A stretch of DNA of 64,000 bases, taken from positions 3,234,134 through 3,298,133 of the forward strand of contig CM055618.1 of NCBI GenBank assembly GCA_029379385.1. Reading direction: 5' to 3'. This document shows positions 59,341 through 64,000 of this stretch, piece by piece. This DNA is from Quillaja saponaria. Taxonomy: Eukaryota > Streptophyta > Magnoliopsida > Fabales > Quillajaceae. Under the pieces are notes generated by a model that was given only the letters and a program-made list of their open reading frames with translations, made no database searches and was not told the DNA's origin. The position numbers were made by a program, and so were the translations under genes. Numbering within the stretch: the first letter of the stretch is position 1; every line of letters starts with the position of its first letter.

Positions 59341-62300
59341 CTTATTGTCATAACCCTTATAACTCGATATCGTAAATTCAAGTTTTAGATATCGTGTAAG
59401 TTTTAGTCATAAAATAGTAAACACATAAACAAATTAATTAAATAACAATATAGTTAAACATGGTATAATTTGATATCTTAGTGTAATCTTAGTATTTGTT
59501 ATTATAAAGTAAATAATATTGTGACCAAGTAAACTTAAATGAGTGAATAATTAAGGTATAGGTGTATATATTAGGACTTAATTCTCCACCACAAGCAAAT
59601 TAAATAAGTAAACAATACAATTTAATATGTGCAGTATATATATAAATATAAATATAAAACTAAGAATTAATTTGAGCCACACATTGAATCAACTTTGTTG
59701 ACCATTGACTTTTGTACTTTCTTTTCTTTTTATTTTCCTTATTTCCTTATCCTTTTAATTCTCTCACTTGTTTCCTTTCCTCTTGGCCGATTCTTGGAAG
59801 TTTCCTCCACCTCCTTGCCTTTTGCTCTAGATTTTTCTAGTTTCTCCTTGTGGCAGCCGAGAGTGAGAGATCATTTTCCTCCTTTGCTTTTCTTTCTGTT
59901 TGGTCATGTACCATTTCTATTGCAGCCACAAGCTTCCATTTTCTCTTGGGTGCTGAGTTTGTGAGTGAATTTTGATGTGTTTTCCTTCTAGCTATGAGAG
60001 TTTCCTTTTCCTTCTTTTGGTCTACCATGATAGCCTCCCTTAGCAGCCATTCTTGCTGATTTTCTTGACTACTCCTCCAACTCTTGCTGGCTGTGAAAAT
60101 AATCTTGGCCAAGAACTCCATGGTTGCTGTTGGTGGTTAGATCGCAGGGGTAGGCTGGCAGCCAGGATTTTTCCTCCTTCATTGGGCACTTCTAGCTAGT
60201 GTAATAGTTGCCTTTTCACCCTTGTGTTAGCAACAACAACTCCCTTTCATGACAACACACTAAGGACAACCACCCCTTTGTCTTAAGTTGTAAATTGTAG
60301 CATGATAATCTAAGAGGTACAGCTGCCCCCTCTTGTATTGATGGTTTTATGTCTTTCATTCAATTAAGGTAGTGGTTTTCCTTAAGTTAGAGACAATAAA
60401 CATATAGGAGATTAGTTGATAATTGGCAAAAAGATAAATTGTGAAGTTGAACTAAGTTGATATAAGTATAGTTTAATTCAAGTTTGATGAATATTAGCTA
60501 CTAGTTTAATTTATATGCAAATTGGAATATGAATATGATTGAAATTTGAGGATTTGTATTGAATTATTAGGATAGGTATATATATATATATACACGCACA
60601 CACACACACACGCACAGCAATGGAAGTAATTTATGCACTCAAGATGTTTGTAAAAATACCTAAATGAAACTAGTTGCTAATAGAAGGACTAAAACTTGTT
60701 ATAGGATGGGTTGATTCTTAGTTTTGAAGATTTTGTTAGTTTAATTGCTTCAAATTGATGGTATTCTTGTGGTTAATATTGTGAGTTAAAGAGTTAATGA
60801 AAATGAGTGAGTAGTGAATATGATCAAAGGACGATTAGTGTAGGTAGAATGAAGGAAATGTAGGTTGAGTGGTAAATGAAGAAGATGCAGGAGTAGACTT
60901 TATAAGTTAGAGAAATCTTCTATTTCGGGTATTTTCGAGATTGAATTAAATTAATATATATAATGAGAAAATGTATCTTAGGGTCTTGAGATGATATCTA
61001 AAAAATTTCGTAATCAGGTTCTAAGTATATTTATCTTTAGACCTATTGGACAACAACTTGGTTCGTGCAAGATTTTTAGCAAGCTTCAGTCAGTTTAGAG
61101 GGCTTTGTCGGGAGTTATAATTTGAATTAGCTTCTGACCTCTAAATAAGAATTGTTCCTAACATATTAAAGGACAATTATGGAGTTGTACAGGTTTTAAT
61201 TCCATGTTATGTGTATTTTGGAGGTGTTGAAAGTCATGGTTGTAATTTTTGGGTCTTGACTGTACCTGTTTTGAATTAATTAATGTTAGGGGGTCTTAAA
61301 AGATGAATTAGTAGTAGAGTGCTGAAATGAATTGTTCTTAACATCTTGGTAAACTATACTGGAAATTTTTGTAATTTAAATCTCAAGTATGAGAATTCTA
61401 TAAGCCTTGGAATCCGATGTTAACAACCAGGAATTGTGCTAATACTCTGTTTGTGTTCATGTGAAGAATTAAGTGAGTTCAAGGTTGATTTTAGGAGAAG
61501 TTCCTAAATAAGAAAGATATTTAACTTCCTAAAGATAATGTTTAAACTTGGTTTTATTAAGTTTGGTTAAGTATATAAGTGGAAATCAAACATATCTCCA
61601 AGATAGTGTGAAAATGCCTAAAAGGGGTAAACTTTAAATAAATATTTGAAACTTAGTATCTATAAATTTTCATAATTAAAAAAAATTTCATAATTAAAAG
61701 GGTTATAATTTATAAAATGGACAAACTAAGTAACACTTGGAAAATTTAATTGCAGCTCTGGAGAAATGTTGTTGAGTTAACGATGCACATAAATGCAAGA
61801 TAAGGTGACGAGCAATGTCGGTATATGGTGAGTGGATTACAGTGCTATTTGGTTGCTAGATTATTATGTATAATTGTATGTGTATTTGAATAGATGTGTT
61901 ATATGGAAAATAAGTATGTGTAGTGTTTCATTGAGTTATTTGAATTATGTTTGATACTTGAAATTATTTGTGGTTGATAAGAGCCAACGAAATGAATTTT
62001 TCTAAGATGATTTTTATTTCCAGGAATTGAAATCCAGGTGCACCTATGATATTCATATTTGATATTCTAAGATATTTTGATTCTGGTAAGTGTTTTAAAA
62101 AGAATTGAGTACTCAGCTCTTGTGGGGTGGATTGTGTAAGGAGAATAACTTATTATGTGGGCGCGTAAATTCCCAGTGAGGGAGATGTTTGTTGTGTGAG
62201 GCTGAGTTACTCGGTTGGTCCTTTATATACTCTGAGTGTTCTGATTACTTGGTTTGAAGCATAAATATCAAATTTGTCAATTGATTTGTCTATCTTATGA

Positions 62301-62974
62301 ATTATGTGAATTGTGATTCTATGATAAGTACATGTACATACATATACCATTGAATTAAGATATGAATATAGTTACGTGAGATTAATTAATTGATATGTGG
62401 TTTTATGCTATGATTGATGCTAGTACCCTTTGGATACGATTTTCTACTCACCGAGTCCTTTGGGACTCACCACTCCTCTGTTTTTTTTTTTTTTTTAGTA
62501 ATAAGATCTCTGTGAACGTCAGTGATTGATAATGGACTTGCCAAGAGATTGGCAACAAGATATGCTTTTCGGATCACCTACTTGAAGCCATAGGATGAAG
62601 AGTTTGCAGCCATTTTAGGGCTTAGTTTATGAAGTTTGAGTTATGGGACTTTGTGTTTAATTAATTTTTTTTTTTGTGAATGGCGGAGCTCCTTGTTGTC
62701 TTTAATGTTGTTGTTGTTGTGTAAAAACAGAATTATGTATTTGTATTTTTGGGTATGCTCCACATTGCCGGGAACCTCTGCTAAAATTTTCAATAAATGT
62801 TATATATTCAATAACAAGTCTATGTTTTTAAGTTAATTTAGTAAAGTTTTTCTTGATTTTAACTAAAATTGTTCGAGATTCATATGTGTTCAGTTGTGAT
62901 ATAGTCAAGGTTATAGAGGTTTGGTTATCCATTCCTTCGACCAATCATACACCCTTGAAGGGTGTGACACTTAT
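59341..62974 (+). mobile_element. Solo LTR of 3.6 kb, family L type copy (TSD CTTAT)
   Basis: The LTR runs 59346-62969, starting TGTCATAACCCTTATAACTC and ending CTTGAAGGGTGTGACA. The ends form a TGTCA...TGACA inverted pair, and both sides carry CTTAT (59341-59345 and 62970-62974). No primer site, second LTR or coding sequence is present, so it results from LTR-LTR recombination. It contains (AT)n(AC)n at 60579-60615 and a T run at about 62482. It is the reference copy for the fragments at 14935, 16727, 20528, 33380 and 37755. Length and end type suggest the Tekay/Del branch of Ty3/gypsy (inference). Confidence 0.85.
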
Positions 62975-64000
62975 ATATGGATATATGTGTTTTGAGGTCA
63001 GTCCCCTTATCCTGTAATAAGGATAACACAGTGGTGATTACTGGACAAGTAGTGAAGTATATGCAGGTAGATGAATGATAGATAAAAAATTCAGCATCTC
63101 TAGTAAAAAAGACAAATATCACATGGCTGCTTGAGACAAGTGTGCCTTGTTCCAGAAATATTTGTAAAGTGAAAGAGATTAAAAAATATATATTTTATTG
63201 AATCTCTTTGAGTAACAAAACGTAAACTTGATTTCAAGTACTAATGAATTTAGTCAAAGATAGGTTTGATGTTAGAGCCCATGCCCTATGTCTATCTCGG
63301 GACATATTTAACACGATAACCAAGAACTAAAAGGTTTGATTAATGATCTTAACTTCGTTTGTACTTAAATGGTCATGATACATTGCTAGATGCTAATCTT
63401 GATCTATGAAAGTAAGTTGGTTGGTTAGTAAAACCAAAGTTAAATCACTTTTAATTTAATTGTACTTCTTAGAAAGTATCTAATTATATTTATTGCCAAT
63501 GCACAAAAGAACCTAATGGGTTACACACTTTAATTGACTTAGGTGAAAAACCTAGAAGGATTAATGAAATTTTGGAATTAATAGTTAACTTCCAAGCATA
63601 TAAGGGTAAAAAGATAATTGTACATACATATATGGAAAGACTAGTTTTCTTGAAGGCCAAGAAAAGGACTAGTAGGAATCCTAATTGTATTTGGAATCCT
63701 AATTAGATTTAGGCCACTAAGAGTCTAAAGGCCCATTAGTATTCATAATATTGTGGCTTTGGGCTTTATATTTAATGAAATTCTAAACATAGAATGACTA
63801 TAATTCCCTAAGCCCTAGCTCCTAAATATGTATTAGCTTTCGTAGAACATGCGTAGCGTATAAATCATATTTATGATATATACATATATGTTATTAATAA
63901 TTGATATACATATCAATAAATTATAATTAATAAAAAATAATTCTCCAAGTTATTGACATTAAACAAAAAAAATAAATCAAAAAAAATTTTAATTCACTAA
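62975..64000. other. Repeat-like AT-rich sequence to the window end
   Basis: 63640-63830 (GGAATCCTAATTAGATTTAGG, GGGCTTTATATTTAATG, CCCTAAGCCCTAGCTCC) looks like an LTR promoter and leader region. No coding frame or second boundary was found inside the window. Confidence 0.35.

Overview
The window is nuclear DNA of a flowering plant, most likely a eudicot. It is AT-rich and carries genes with short exons and GT-AG introns, plant-specific gene families, a telo-box/site II promoter, and dense nested LTR retrotransposons. No bacterial, organellar or viral genome features were seen. All element classes are assigned by reading conserved motifs; no database search was possible.

Layout. 1-1310 is a decayed PIF/Harbinger DNA transposon (transposase end plus Myb/SANT partner). 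2280-6617 is a NOP58 gene (box C/D snoRNP core protein) with a typical ribosome-biogenesis promoter; its fourth coding exon carries an extra base that an alternative splice acceptor could cancel. 7648-8385 is a candidate inverted-repeat element. 8503-14047 is a non-autonomous LTR element (LARD-like) with target-site duplication ATAAT, no protein genes and two GC-rich tandem arrays (about 191 bp x 4 and about 142 bp x 17). 14935-38290 is a mosaic of very long LTRs with TGT...ACA ends, including a three-deep nest (23953-33261 > 26426-31361 > 28545-30687), and a decayed Ty1/copia stretch. 40304-47183 is an Athila-like Ty3/gypsy derivative with both LTRs and target duplication ATCAT; it keeps gag and protease remnants but no reverse transcriptase.

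The right part holds genes again. 48420-50588 is an intact three-exon gibberellin 2-oxidase of the C20 type. 52930-53460 is a LINE fragment. 54096-55355 (minus) is a nuclear-looking plant protein of unknown function, possibly with a 5' exon near 57.4-57.6 kb. Two small inverted-repeat elements, a FAR1-related pseudogene and a 3.6-kb solo LTR (target duplication CTTAT) follow.

The three believable genes (NOP58, GA2ox, the unknown nuclear protein) have no evident functional link and are separated by transposon blocks. Nothing looks like a multi-gene system. The most unusual items are the duplicated primer-binding site and twin satellite-like arrays in the 8.5-14 kb element, the frame-rescuing splice possibility in NOP58, and the nested LTRs readable from their target duplications.
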